From: Lachnospiraceae bacterium
Lineage (GTDB): Bacteria > Bacillota > Clostridia > Lachnospirales > Lachnospiraceae
Length of the DNA: 64,000 nt
Assembly (NCBI GenBank): GCA_020860755.1
Contig: JAJBTQ010000008.1
Location: forward strand, 27,328 to 91,327
Direction: 5' to 3'
This document shows positions 55,779-64,000 of the stretch, in pieces (position 1 is the first letter of the stretch; each line of letters begins with the position of its first letter). A model generated the notes under the pieces. It worked only from the letters and a program-made list of their open reading frames with translations. It had not been told where the DNA came from and made no database searches. A program made the translations under genes and the position numbers.

Positions 55779-57227
55779 TTATATCTCCTCTTCTCTAAGC
55801 ACCAATTTTATCGCCCACGGCGGCACCTCAGGGATCTCAAACCCCTCCTCCACAAAGACGAACGCCGTCTCATAATCCGGCGGCTGCTCTGGAAACGTCC
55901 CGCGCCCGTCCGTAAAGTAGATGAGCCCCCTCAGGTTCTGAAACTCATGCCGCTCGATCAGCTCATCCACATAGTCGAACACCGGCCGAAAATCCGTCCC
56001 ACCGAACCCGGAAAGCTGTACATCCTGCATATACGCGTCAAACTCATCATCCGTCGTTACTTTTACATCCCGCTGGATCTTCGAGTCACACTGGATGATG
56101 TGGATATTGACCCTGCTGAAATAGCTCTCCGTATTTTTCAGGATCTCGTAAGTCTTTTGCAAAAACCGCTCCACCGTGGCTCCCTGGCAGGAGCCGGATG
56201 TGTCGATCGCGATGACGAACTCGCGGATCCTCTTGTTCTCACGGTACTCAAGCGGCTCCACGAGAGGCATGTTCTCATACAGCTTTAATCCGTAGGTGTA
56301 ATAGATATAGTCAAACTCGTCGTCGTTTATATGCATCTCCTCGCCGAGCACCGCAAACTTTTTTAAAAACTCTCCGTAGTCGTACTTCTCCCGCAGGGTC
56401 TCCTTTAAGTTCCACAAAAGGCTGCCTGCCCCGAAGCCCTGCTCCCTCGAGAAGGTCTCCAGGTCTGTCTTGGCGTGCTGGCTCACATCCGCCCACTCAT
56501 CCCGGGTCTGCCCGAGAAGCGCCTCATCGATGTCCTCCAGCTGATCGGCACCCTCCTCGCCGGTGTCCGCCTCGTGGCAGCCCACCATGGCAGTCATGGT
56601 ATCCGCTGTGATCGTATCGCCGGTCCTCTGGGCCGCGTCCGTTACTCTTGGCGGAATCCAGTAGCGATGATCATCCTGTCTAAACAGCTCCTCCTGTGCA
56701 AAGTAGCGGGCCGCACTTGACGGATCATCCAGTAAAAAGCGGTAGATCTTCTCCGCTGTCAGTGCCGGGACCTCCCGCTTAAGGTGCTTTAAGAGCCGTC
56801 TCATCTCCTCATCCGCGATCAGGCGGGTATCCGCCAGGTCCAGATCGAGAATGGACGCCTCCACTGCGATGTCGCAGGCTAAGTTCCAGCACTCTCCATC
56901 CAGATTTTCACATTGAAACGGATGGCTGAAGATACAGTGAAAGATCATGTGCAAAAAAGCCCTGGTGCAGCGGTTTTTCTCCCGCGAAAACGACTCCAGC
57001 ACATGATTGACCCCAAAGCGGATCTCCCTTCCGTCCACGCCGTAACTCTCCACGACATCAGACGGGACAAGCGGCATCCGAAACAGGGCGCGGTCCAAAA
57101 AGCGCAAAGAGACCATGATCTGGTCTCTGGCGAACAGCATGACACGGGTCGCCAGCTCCCGGCGCTTTGCTTTTTCAGCGTCCTGTTCATCCAGGATCTC
57201 ATTCATTTCAGCCGTCAGTTCCGGCAT
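55779..57227 (-). CDS. VWA-like / putative metallopeptidase protein (DUF2201-like), MoxR partner
   Basis: A 482-residue protein. The N-terminal part carries HMIFHCIFSHPF, an HxxxHxxxH-like arrangement seen in the DUF2201 putative metallopeptidase region, followed by a DIAVEASILDL segment. The C-terminal third is a von Willebrand A-like domain with the metal-ion site AIDTSGSCQG (DxSxS) and GGTDFRPVFDYVDEL plus YFTDGRGTFP. Such proteins usually work with MoxR ATPases. Whether the histidine motif is catalytic is not known. The ATG at 57227 follows GCGAGG, and ppk1 ends 51 bases upstream. Confidence 0.87.
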   Translation of the reverse strand: MPELTAEMNEILDEQDAEKAKRRELATRVMLFARDQIMVSLRFLDRALFRMPLVPSDVVESYGVDGREIRFGVNHVLESFSREKNRCTRAFLHMIFHCIFSHPFQCENLDGECWNLACDIAVEASILDLDLADTRLIADEEMRRLLKHLKREVPALTAEKIYRFLLDDPSSAARYFAQEELFRQDDHRYWIPPRVTDAAQRTGDTITADTMTAMVGCHEADTGEEGADQLEDIDEALLGQTRDEWADVSQHAKTDLETFSREQGFGAGSLLWNLKETLREKYDYGEFLKKFAVLGEEMHINDDEFDYIYYTYGLKLYENMPLVEPLEYRENKRIREFVIAIDTSGSCQGATVERFLQKTYEILKNTESYFSRVNIHIIQCDSKIQRDVKVTTDDEFDAYMQDVQLSGFGGTDFRPVFDYVDELIERHEFQNLRGLIYFTDGRGTFPEQPPDYETAFVFVEEGFEIPEVPPWAIKLVLREEEI

Positions 57228-57278
57228 AGGTTACCTCGCTTCCAAATATAAAATCTGACTGCCCAAAACGCGCCGCCG

Positions 57279-59321
57279 TCACTCGTACATAAAGTACTTC
57301 TGCGCGTTAAGCGGCTCGCCGTCCTGCCGTGCACGGACATAGGTCCCGTCGGCCAGCTGCACGCGGGCCTTCACGTTGTCCTTCATCAGGATACGGAAGA
57401 TCTCAAGCACGCGCTCCCGGATATCCGGGTCATAAAGGGGTGCCCCCACCTCTACACGGCGGGTCGTATTCCGTGTCATAAAGTCGGCAGAGGAAATATA
57501 GACCTCCGGATCCTCGCTCCCGAAGATGTAGATGCGTGAGTGCTCAAGATAGCGTCCCACGATACTGCGGACCGAGATGTTTTCCGTGACATCCGGCACA
57601 TCCGCGATCAGGCAGCAGGCTCCGCGGACGATCAGATCGATCTTCACGCCGGCCTCAGACGCCTCGATAAGCTTTTCAATGATCACCTTGTCAGTCAAAG
57701 AGTTTGTCTTTGCCCCCACATAGGCACTCTTTCCCTCCTTCGCGCGCTCGATCTGTAAGTCGATCCGTTCCAGGATCTTATTCCTGAGACACAGAGGCGC
57801 CACCATGAGATAGGTTGCCTCATCCACCACCTCATCCATATACATGTGGGTAAAGATATCGCTTGCCTCCTCCCCGATGTTCTGATCAGCCGTCATCAGG
57901 GAAAAATCCGTATATAATCTTGCGGTCTTTTCATTGTAATTGCCGGTGCCGATCTGTGTGATATACTTAATGTCCTCCCCGTCTTTCTGGGTGATGAGGC
58001 ACAGCTTGGAGTGAACTTTAAGCTCGTCTAAGCCGTACAGAATGGAACAGCCGGCCTCCTTCAGCCGTCTCGACCATCCGATGTTGTTGGCCTCGTCAAA
58101 GCGGGCACGCAGTTCCAAGAGGACACTCACTTCCTTTCCGTTCTCCGCGGCCTTTATCAGCGCCTCTATCACCTTGCTGTCCCGTGCAACACGGTAGAGC
58201 GTCATCTTGATGGAGACCACATCCGGATCCGCCGCCGCCTCGTTTAAGAGCTGCAAAAACGGATCCATGCTGTCATAGGGGAAAAACAGCAGTCTGTCCT
58301 TCTCCTCGATCTGATCGATCAGGCTCCTTTTCGGATCGATGTCAGCGGGATAGCGGGGTGTATATTTTTCGTAAAAAAGAGATTTGTCTCCCCGGAGCAG
58401 GTCGCTTAAGGTTGAGAAAAAAGAGAGATCCAGCGGGGACTCCGAGTAAAAGACATAGTTCTTTTTCAGTTTCAGGTGTTTGAGCAGGATTCCGATGACG
58501 GACTCGTCCATGAGCCCGGTATACTCCAGCTTGATCGGGGCGAGACGACGTCTGCGGCTGACCAGCTGTTCCATGACCTGACGGAAATCTGTGTCATCGT
58601 CATACATCTCCTCGTCCGGATCGATGTCGGCGTTCCGAATGATTCGGATTAAAGACCGGCTCTTTACTTCAAAGTGGGAGAAGATCCTTGCCAGATAGTG
58701 AAGGATCAGATCCTCCATCAAAATATAGCGGTTCGGATAATCCGGGATGCGCACCAGCCGCGGGAGCACATCAATGCTGCAGGGAACGATGCCCAGCTTG
58801 TCGCTCTTGTAGCTCTTGGAGGCTTTCTTCGGCCCAAGCACCACCACGGCATAGATCGCTTTGTCCTTTAAAAAAGGAAACGGCTGCTTCTTCCCCACCA
58901 CCTGCGGCGCGAGGAGCGGCCGTATTTCATGTTCAAAATAGGCGTCCAGATACTGAGCATCCTTTGGGGCGATCTCAGAAAAGGTCGCAATGTCAATACC
59001 GAGCGTTTCAAGCTCCTTGTCCAGTGCCGCATAGACGCAGTCCTTCCGCCTTGTCAGCAGCCGGACCTGATCAAAGGCGGCATAGATCTGCTCCTTGCAG
59101 GTCATGTCCGTCTTGTTGTCGCGGATATCCTTGGACACCAGCATCTGGTCATATAAAGATCCAATCCGCACACCGAAGAACTCGTCTAAGTTGCTCTGGT
59201 AGATCGACGCGAACGAGAGGCGCTCACAAAACGGGTTTGTAATATCCTCCGCCTCCTCTAAGACTCTCGTATTAAACTTCAGCCAGGAAAGTTCCCGGTT
59301 GTCAAAGCACATTTCTTCCAT
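57279..59321 (-). CDS. ppk1: Polyphosphate kinase 1
   Basis: PPK1 reversibly polymerises the gamma phosphate of ATP into polyphosphate. The 680-residue protein begins FDNRELSWLKFNTRVLEEA and has DEFFGVRIG. The two PLD-like catalytic histidines are in LKVHSKLCLI (about residue 430) and YLEHSRIYIFG (about 590), with GTGNYNEKTARLYTDFSLMTA between. Length matches the family. It lies 50 bases after the small alarmone synthetase gene on the same strand, linking polyphosphate and (p)ppGpp stress metabolism. The ATG at 59321 follows GGGGGAGATG. Confidence 0.96.
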   Translation of the reverse strand: MEEMCFDNRELSWLKFNTRVLEEAEDITNPFCERLSFASIYQSNLDEFFGVRIGSLYDQMLVSKDIRDNKTDMTCKEQIYAAFDQVRLLTRRKDCVYAALDKELETLGIDIATFSEIAPKDAQYLDAYFEHEIRPLLAPQVVGKKQPFPFLKDKAIYAVVVLGPKKASKSYKSDKLGIVPCSIDVLPRLVRIPDYPNRYILMEDLILHYLARIFSHFEVKSRSLIRIIRNADIDPDEEMYDDDTDFRQVMEQLVSRRRRLAPIKLEYTGLMDESVIGILLKHLKLKKNYVFYSESPLDLSFFSTLSDLLRGDKSLFYEKYTPRYPADIDPKRSLIDQIEEKDRLLFFPYDSMDPFLQLLNEAAADPDVVSIKMTLYRVARDSKVIEALIKAAENGKEVSVLLELRARFDEANNIGWSRRLKEAGCSILYGLDELKVHSKLCLITQKDGEDIKYITQIGTGNYNEKTARLYTDFSLMTADQNIGEEASDIFTHMYMDEVVDEATYLMVAPLCLRNKILERIDLQIERAKEGKSAYVGAKTNSLTDKVIIEKLIEASEAGVKIDLIVRGACCLIADVPDVTENISVRSIVGRYLEHSRIYIFGSEDPEVYISSADFMTRNTTRRVEVGAPLYDPDIRERVLEIFRILMKDNVKARVQLADGTYVRARQDGEPLNAQKYFMYE

Positions 59322-59371
59322 AACACATCTCCCCCTTCTGAGTCTATTATTATAATCGACTCAAGTATGGC

Positions 59372-60007
59372 CTATAGTTTTTCAATCATTTTTCGAATCT
59401 GCAAAAACTTTTTATCGATATCCTTGATCGCAAACGAATAGGACTTCAATTCCTTTTCCAGCTTTTTTAACTCCTCGCGATCACCCTTGTCGTTTTTATA
59501 GCTGAGCTGGTGGTCCAGCATTGCCCAGTAATTCATGGCTGCGGAACAGACCTGGATCTCCAGACGGATGTCCCCGCAGGCCGGCACCGTGCTGATGATG
59601 TGGATGCTGCGGTATCCGCTCGGCTTCGGATGCGCGATGTAATCCCTCACTTTGATGATCTCCAGGTCGGGGATCTTTTTGACCGCCTTCACCACGCGAT
59701 AAACGTCGTCATAAAACGTGCAGACCACACGGATCCCCGCCAGATCGTGGAACGTCTCCACGGCCTTGGCGAGCGTCTGGCTCCGCCGCTTGCGGACCAG
59801 CTTTGTCAGGATACTCTCCGGAGTCTTCACCCTGGATGTGATATACTGCACGACCGGCCGTCCATACTTTTCTGACATCCCCCGCTCGATCAACTCCAGC
59901 TTCGGAGTCACAATATTTATCATTTCCTCACAGGTCTCATAGAGATGTTCCGCCTCATAGTCCTGCCTGATCTGATCTAAGGTTTCTTCTCTTGTTGTCC
60001 GTCCCAT
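59372..60007 (-). CDS. relQ: Small alarmone synthetase (RelQ/YjbM-like)
   Basis: A 211-residue (p)ppGpp synthetase with only the RelA/SpoT synthetase domain. The domain is evident from SRVKTPESILTKLVRKR, FHDLAGIRVVCTFYDDVYRV, VRDYIAHPKPSGYRSIHIISTV and the metal/GTP segment LEIQVCSAAMNYWAMLDHQLSYK. It lacks the HD hydrolase, TGS and ACT domains of full-length Rel. The C-terminal helix suits RelQ-type tetramers. Its position upstream of ppk1 is noteworthy. Confidence 0.94.
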   Translation of the reverse strand: MGRTTREETLDQIRQDYEAEHLYETCEEMINIVTPKLELIERGMSEKYGRPVVQYITSRVKTPESILTKLVRKRRSQTLAKAVETFHDLAGIRVVCTFYDDVYRVVKAVKKIPDLEIIKVRDYIAHPKPSGYRSIHIISTVPACGDIRLEIQVCSAAMNYWAMLDHQLSYKNDKGDREELKKLEKELKSYSFAIKDIDKKFLQIRKMIEKL

Positions 60008-60073
60008 ATCTATCCGTCTCCTTCATATACGCTGCGCTTTTTTACCGGCTCCTTTCCATTCCCCGGCCGCAGC

Positions 60074-61372
60074 TTATTTATTTTCTTCACTGCGAAGCAC
60101 CTCTATCGCTTCCTGGATCTGATTGTCCAGCTCATAGCTGTATTCGTCCTCATCCCCACCGAGGAACTCGTACTCGAGCTCCACGTCGGGTGTGATCCCG
60201 ATCCCCTGAATGCAGGTGCCTCCCGGGGTAAAATATCTGCTCGTCGTCATCTTGACGGCACTTCCGTCCGAGAGCGGGCGGATCGTCTGAACTACGCCTT
60301 TCCCAAATGTAAGCGTCCCGATGATCGTCCCGGCATCCCGGTCCTGAACCGCCCCGGCAAGGATCTCAGATGCGCTGGCGCTGTACTCGTTGACCAAAAT
60401 TGCAAGTGGAATGTCCAGCGATCTCTCATTCGTCGAATCGTAGTCGACACGGTGCCCTGCCCGGTCTTCCGTATACACGATCAAGCCCTCCGGCAGAATA
60501 TCATCCGCAATGTCGCAGACAGAGTCGAGTACCCCGCCAGGATTGTAGCGCAGGTCGATGATCAGCGCAGTCATTCCCTGCCCCGTGAGGTTATCAAGCG
60601 CTGTGTTGAACTGTTCCACCGTACTCTCTGCAAATTCACTGATCTGAATGTATCCGATCCCGTCGTCCAGCATCTCACCGTCCGCAGTCGGATAATCCAG
60701 GTTCTCGCGCACAACGTCAAACTCCATCTCTTCTCCGTCCCGGTAGATTTCAAGGTGTACTGCTGTGCCCTCTTCCCCGTGAATGTGGCTGACCAGATCC
60801 GTTAGCTCCATCTCCGAGGCATCATACTCATCGGCCTTGAGGATAATGTCTCCCTCCTGTATCCCGGCTTTCTGCGCCGGGGAGTCGTCGTAGACGTGGA
60901 TCACGGTGACGATCATGGTCTCGTTGTCCTGCTGCAGGGTTGCCCCGATGCCGCTGTACGTCCCTTCGACCGTGCTCGTCATCATCTCCTCATACTCCTC
61001 CGGAGTGTAGTACTCGGAATACTCATCCAGGTTGTCAAACAAACCCTGATAGAGGCCGTTCCGAAGCTCTTCCGTATCGACCTCTTCGTAATAGTTCCCC
61101 TCGATATAGCCGGCCAGCATCGAAATCTTCTCTTCCGTCGTGTCGTCCAAAAGCTCTGTATCAGAGTAAGCGCCCACGCCGTAAGAGGCCAGGACAGACC
61201 TCACGGCATTGCGGTACAGTAAAATGACCACGACCAAGACCACAGCCATCACGACAACGCCGATTAAAAATCCTCTGGCGAACCCTCTTTTACTGCGCAC
61301 TTTCGGCGAGTTCGGCATTTCTTCCGTCCCGGGCATATCCGATCCCGGTTCCAGATCTCTTTCATCCCTCAT
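60074..61372 (-). CDS. ctpA: C-terminal processing peptidase (S41 family) with N-terminal membrane anchor
   Basis: A 432-residue envelope protease. The N-terminal cytoplasmic stretch (about 30 residues) is followed by one transmembrane helix (GFLIGVVVMAVVLVVVILLY). A PDZ domain follows (TYSGIGATLQQ...DSPAQKAGIQEGDIILKAD, about 140-220). The S41 core contains LIIDLRYNPGG, the catalytic serine in NEYSASASEILAGAV and the lysine in GTLTFGKGVVQT. The ATG at 61372 follows GGAG; the longer track start overlaps the ftsX end. It is downstream of ftsEX, a pairing seen in many Firmicutes. Confidence 0.93.
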   Translation of the reverse strand: MRDERDLEPGSDMPGTEEMPNSPKVRSKRGFARGFLIGVVVMAVVLVVVILLYRNAVRSVLASYGVGAYSDTELLDDTTEEKISMLAGYIEGNYYEEVDTEELRNGLYQGLFDNLDEYSEYYTPEEYEEMMTSTVEGTYSGIGATLQQDNETMIVTVIHVYDDSPAQKAGIQEGDIILKADEYDASEMELTDLVSHIHGEEGTAVHLEIYRDGEEMEFDVVRENLDYPTADGEMLDDGIGYIQISEFAESTVEQFNTALDNLTGQGMTALIIDLRYNPGGVLDSVCDIADDILPEGLIVYTEDRAGHRVDYDSTNERSLDIPLAILVNEYSASASEILAGAVQDRDAGTIIGTLTFGKGVVQTIRPLSDGSAVKMTTSRYFTPGGTCIQGIGITPDVELEYEFLGGDEDEYSYELDNQIQEAIEVLRSEENK

Positions 61373-61453
61373 ATCGAAAACAACTCCAAAAAATAAGACA
61401 GCGCCGGTACTTTCCCGATCAAAAGCACCGCCGCCGCCAATAAAACCCAATTC

Positions 61454-62353
61454 TTATACGTTAATATGTCTGCGAACCGTAACCCGGCTTCCGAGGTACC
61501 CGATGCCGATACCGAGAATCAGACTGATCGGTATCAAGATCGTGAAAACACTTCTGGCAGATACAAACGTCATCATGCTGTTTAAGAAGCCGAATTGTTC
61601 CGCCACATACGTAATAACCCTTCCGTACAGGAAATATAGGATGATCAGCGGTACGACCGCTCCGACCGCTCCGATGAAAATACCTTCTACTATAAATGGT
61701 GATCGGACAAATACGTCTGTCGCACCGATCATCTTCATGATCCCGATCTCCTCCTTACGCACAGCAATACCGGTACGGACGGTGTTGCTGATCAGGAAGA
61801 TAGCCACGCAGATCAGGATGATCAGGACGGCAATAGATACCACGCCGATCAGTGTATTCGCATCTGATAGCGTATTCGCCACCGTCTCGGACTGTCGCAC
61901 CCTCCGGACATACTCCTGACCCTCCAGATAATCAACCAGATCCTGCTGCTGGGAGATATCTTCCATATAAATCTCATAGGACGCTTCGTTTGCAAGCGGG
62001 TTCTCTGAGCCAAAGGCTGCCGCTGCATCCTCATCACCCTCAAAATACTCCAGTTTATAGTCTTCCCACGCCTCATCGGCGGAGACAAAGTTGAACTTCA
62101 GCACCTCCGGCCGCGTCGCGATCTTCTGTCCGACCTCGTCCATCTGATCCTGCGTGGCACCCTCATCGAAAAATACGGTGATGGCGACGCCGGACTCCAC
62201 GTCCTGCACCACACTCTGGAAGTTGACTAAGATGGCATAGAACACGCCAAACAGAAAGATACTGGCCATCATGGTAGCGATCGAGGCGATGGAAAATACC
62301 TTGTTGATCCATACGCTCTTGATCCCCTCTTTAAGCATATATCCTATATTCAT
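61454..62353 (-). CDS. ftsX: Cell division ABC transporter permease FtsX
   Basis: A 299-residue membrane protein with the FtsX topology: N-terminal helix (NKVFSIASIATMMASIFLFGVFYAILVNF), extracellular domain (about residues 50-165), and three C-terminal helices. RKEEIGIMKMIGATDVFVRSPFIVEG is the cytoplasmic coupling loop conserved in this permease family. With FtsE it activates peptidoglycan hydrolases at division or elongation sites. Its start overlaps the ftsE stop as ATGA. Confidence 0.95.
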   Translation of the reverse strand: MNIGYMLKEGIKSVWINKVFSIASIATMMASIFLFGVFYAILVNFQSVVQDVESGVAITVFFDEGATQDQMDEVGQKIATRPEVLKFNFVSADEAWEDYKLEYFEGDEDAAAAFGSENPLANEASYEIYMEDISQQQDLVDYLEGQEYVRRVRQSETVANTLSDANTLIGVVSIAVLIILICVAIFLISNTVRTGIAVRKEEIGIMKMIGATDVFVRSPFIVEGIFIGAVGAVVPLIILYFLYGRVITYVAEQFGFLNSMMTFVSARSVFTILIPISLILGIGIGYLGSRVTVRRHINV

Positions 62354-63036
62354 ACTGTCACACCACCCATCTGTACTTTTGTGTCGCTCACAACGTGACC
62401 CAGCTGAAGCTTGATCACGCGCTTCTGCATCTGTTCCACGATAGCAGTGTTGTGGCTCACCACCAGCACGGTAGTGCCGCGCTGATTGATCTCTTCTAAG
62501 AGCTTCATGATCTCCCAGGCATTGTTCGGGTCTAAGTTACCGGTCGGCTCATCCGCCAACAGGATCTTCGGACTGTTGACCAACGCACGGGCAATGGCTA
62601 CCCTCTGCTGCTCACCGCCGGAGAGCTGATCCGGCTTTGATCTGTACTTCGCCGCCAGGCCGACCAGGGAAAGCATCTTCGGGACATTTCTTTTAATGGA
62701 ACGGTTGGAGGCAGAGATCACCCTCTGGGCAAAGGCAACATTGTCATAGACATTCCTGTCCTTTAAGAGGCGGAAATCCTGATACACACACCCGATATCC
62801 CTGCGATAGCAAGGGATCTGTCTCCTGCGGACGTGGTCCAGCTTCTTTCCGTTTACCACGATCTTGCCGGAAGTGGCATCCAGCTCCTTCGTCAACAGCT
62901 TGATCAGCGTCGACTTGCCGGAACCGCTCTCTCCAACTACAAAAACGAACTCGCCGTCATCGATCTGAATATTCACATCTTCCAGCGCGTTCACGCCTGC
63001 GATATAAGATTTGCAGACATTTTCCAGAATAATCAT
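62350..63036 (-). CDS. ftsE: Cell division ABC transporter ATPase FtsE
   Basis: A 228-residue ABC ATPase with Walker A VGESGSGKSTLIKLL, Q-loop VYQDFRLL, signature LSGGEQQRVAIARAL, Walker B ILLADEPTGNLD and H-loop VVSHNTAIV. Genomic pairing with ftsX identifies it as FtsE. It follows AGGAGG and starts 74 bases after the PucR-type regulator's stop codon. Confidence 0.96.
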   Translation of the reverse strand: MIILENVCKSYIAGVNALEDVNIQIDDGEFVFVVGESGSGKSTLIKLLTKELDATSGKIVVNGKKLDHVRRRQIPCYRRDIGCVYQDFRLLKDRNVYDNVAFAQRVISASNRSIKRNVPKMLSLVGLAAKYRSKPDQLSGGEQQRVAIARALVNSPKILLADEPTGNLDPNNAWEIMKLLEEINQRGTTVLVVSHNTAIVEQMQKRVIKLQLGHVVSDTKVQMGGVTV

Positions 63037-63109
63037 TTTATAACCTCCTGATCATGTTCTGTTTCTCATGCGCCTGCGCACAATAAGGGACCGTTTGGTC
63101 ACCGTGTTG

Positions 63110-64000
63110 TCAATATTCCATGGTCTCCATATATTTCATATATTTTACGACCATCAGCGCGATCTTAAATGTGATCGCATCCTCAAATACCCGCAGATCA
63201 AGGCCGGTACTCTTTTGAAGCTTGTCCAGCCGGTAGACCAGTGTATTGCGGTGTATGTATAACTGCCTCGATGTCTCAGAGACATTCAGGCTGTTCTCGA
63301 AAAACTTGTTGATCGTCGTCAAAGTCTCATCATCAAACTCATCCGGAGAGCGTCCGTCGAAGATCTCCTTGATAAACATCTTGCACAGCGGGATCGGCAG
63401 CTGATAGATGAGCCGGCCGATGCCGAGCGCCGCATAGGCTATGATATTGTGCTCTTCAAAGAAGATCTTGCCTACGTCCAGTGCCATGCGCGCCTCTTTG
63501 TAGGAGCGGGACACCTCCTTGATCTCGTCCACCACGGTACCGTAGGCGATGTGCACCGGCTTGTCACTGCCGAAGAGGCCGTAGATCACCTCCGCCGTCT
63601 TCTGAAGGTCCTCAGCGGAGTCCGCGGTGCCCACTTCCTTCACCACGATGATATTCTTCTCGTCCACCGCCGTGACAAAGTCCTGATTCTTTCCTTTAAA
63701 TAAGCTGCGCACCTGCTCTAAGTCATTCCCATCCTTGTCCTGGCAGGTCTCCACGATATAGACGATGCGCCGGGCGTCCGTCTCGATATGAAGCTTCTTG
63801 GCCCGATTGTATATATCGACCAGCAGAAGGTTATCAAGCAGAAGGTTCTTGATAAAGTTGTCCTTGTCAAACCTCTCCTTGTACGCGATCAGCAGATTCT
63901 GGATCTGAAAGCCTGCTATCTTGCCTACCATATAGACATCATCGCTGTCTCCGTAAGCCAGCAGGCCATACCCCAGCTGGTGTTCATCAAACACTTTGAA
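63110..64000 (-). CDS. PucR/CdaR-type transcriptional regulator, C-terminal part (cut by window edge)
   Basis: Residues read from the window edge to the stop give 296 codons in frame. The C-terminal PucR-type helix-turn-helix is clear (FFENSLNVSETSRQLYIHRNTLVYRLDKLQKSTGLDLRVFED). A GGDEF-like middle region (HIAYGTVVDEIKEVSRSYKEARMALDVGKI) precedes it, as in CdaR/PucR regulators. The GTG start proposed by the track at 63994 is almost certainly not the real start, because the frame stays open to the edge. Ligand and targets are not evident. Confidence 0.82.
   Translation of the reverse strand, partial: FKVFDEHQLGYGLLAYGDSDDVYMVGKIAGFQIQNLLIAYKERFDKDNFIKNLLLDNLLLVDIYNRAKKLHIETDARRIVYIVETCQDKDGNDLEQVRSLFKGKNQDFVTAVDEKNIIVVKEVGTADSAEDLQKTAEVIYGLFGSDKPVHIAYGTVVDEIKEVSRSYKEARMALDVGKIFFEEHNIIAYAALGIGRLIYQLPIPLCKMFIKEIFDGRSPDEFDDETLTTINKFFENSLNVSETSRQLYIHRNTLVYRLDKLQKSTGLDLRVFEDAITFKIALMVVKYMKYMETMEY

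Noticed and set aside
63095-63120. TTGACA box as a promoter for ftsE
   Set aside because: It overlaps the stop codon of the PucR-type gene and no -10 box stands at 16-18 bp.

Overview
The window looks like a chromosomal segment of an anaerobic Clostridia species, most likely Lachnospiraceae. I infer this from the DapL lysine route, a crotonase and an acyl-CoA dehydrogenase/ETF/rubredoxin fusion, a flavodiiron protein, a Stn-like transhydrogenase, a eukaryotic-type HisA, an ANTAR regulator beside glnA, a T-box on ileS, and many sigma-A promoters with 17-bp spacers. Most genes lie on the minus strand. I see no integrase, transposase, phage gene, CRISPR array or replication origin.

Layout. 1-6.2 kb: 5' part of ileS behind an Ile T-box, divergent pncB, a MarR regulator, a crotonase, a zinc-ribbon MscL and mutY. 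6.4-13.3 kb: the complete F1Fo ATP synthase operon atpBEFHAGDC, with unusual low-complexity tails on the alpha and beta subunits. 13.4-19.2 kb: dapA-dapB, a corrinoid adenosyltransferase, typA/bipA and dapL. 19.2-24 kb: an ANTAR regulator, glnA, a 192-bp self-complementary element, eukaryotic-type hisA and guaB. 24-35.3 kb: a MATE exporter with an attenuator-like leader, cinA/pncC, a small exporter, hisC, an Mrp ATPase, glmS, ilvE, an AEC transporter, folA, thyA and a Gfo/Idh/MocA oxidoreductase.

35.4-43.4 kb is the most irregular part. It holds a small membrane protein, tRNA-Gly(GCC), several copies of the tRNA-Gly 3' end and its terminator, an AbiEi-like gene without an evident toxin, a YitT protein, a flavodiiron protein, the acyl-CoA dehydrogenase fusion with a frameshift, a small membrane protein gene with a frameshift lying between tRNA-like repeats, an alpha/beta hydrolase, and tRNA-Pro(AGG) with tRNA-Gln(CTG). 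Both frameshifts sit in homopolymers and may be sequencing errors.

43.4-64 kb: a HAD phosphatase; a three-gene NuoE/NuoF/NuoG-GltD complex resembling the Stn electron-bifurcating transhydrogenase; folD, fchA and deoD; an operon of a cytoplasmic LRR protein, a MoxR ATPase and a VWA/metallopeptidase-like protein; ppk1 beside a small alarmone synthetase; ctpA, ftsX, ftsE; and a PucR-type regulator cut by the window end.

The genes mostly serve central metabolism: ATP synthesis, lysine and cell-wall precursors, nitrogen assimilation, purine, folate and NAD metabolism, and redox balancing by flavin-based enzymes. The least described parts are the LRR-MoxR-VWA operon, the ATP synthase tails, the two long inverted-repeat elements, and the tRNA-Gly repeat cluster.
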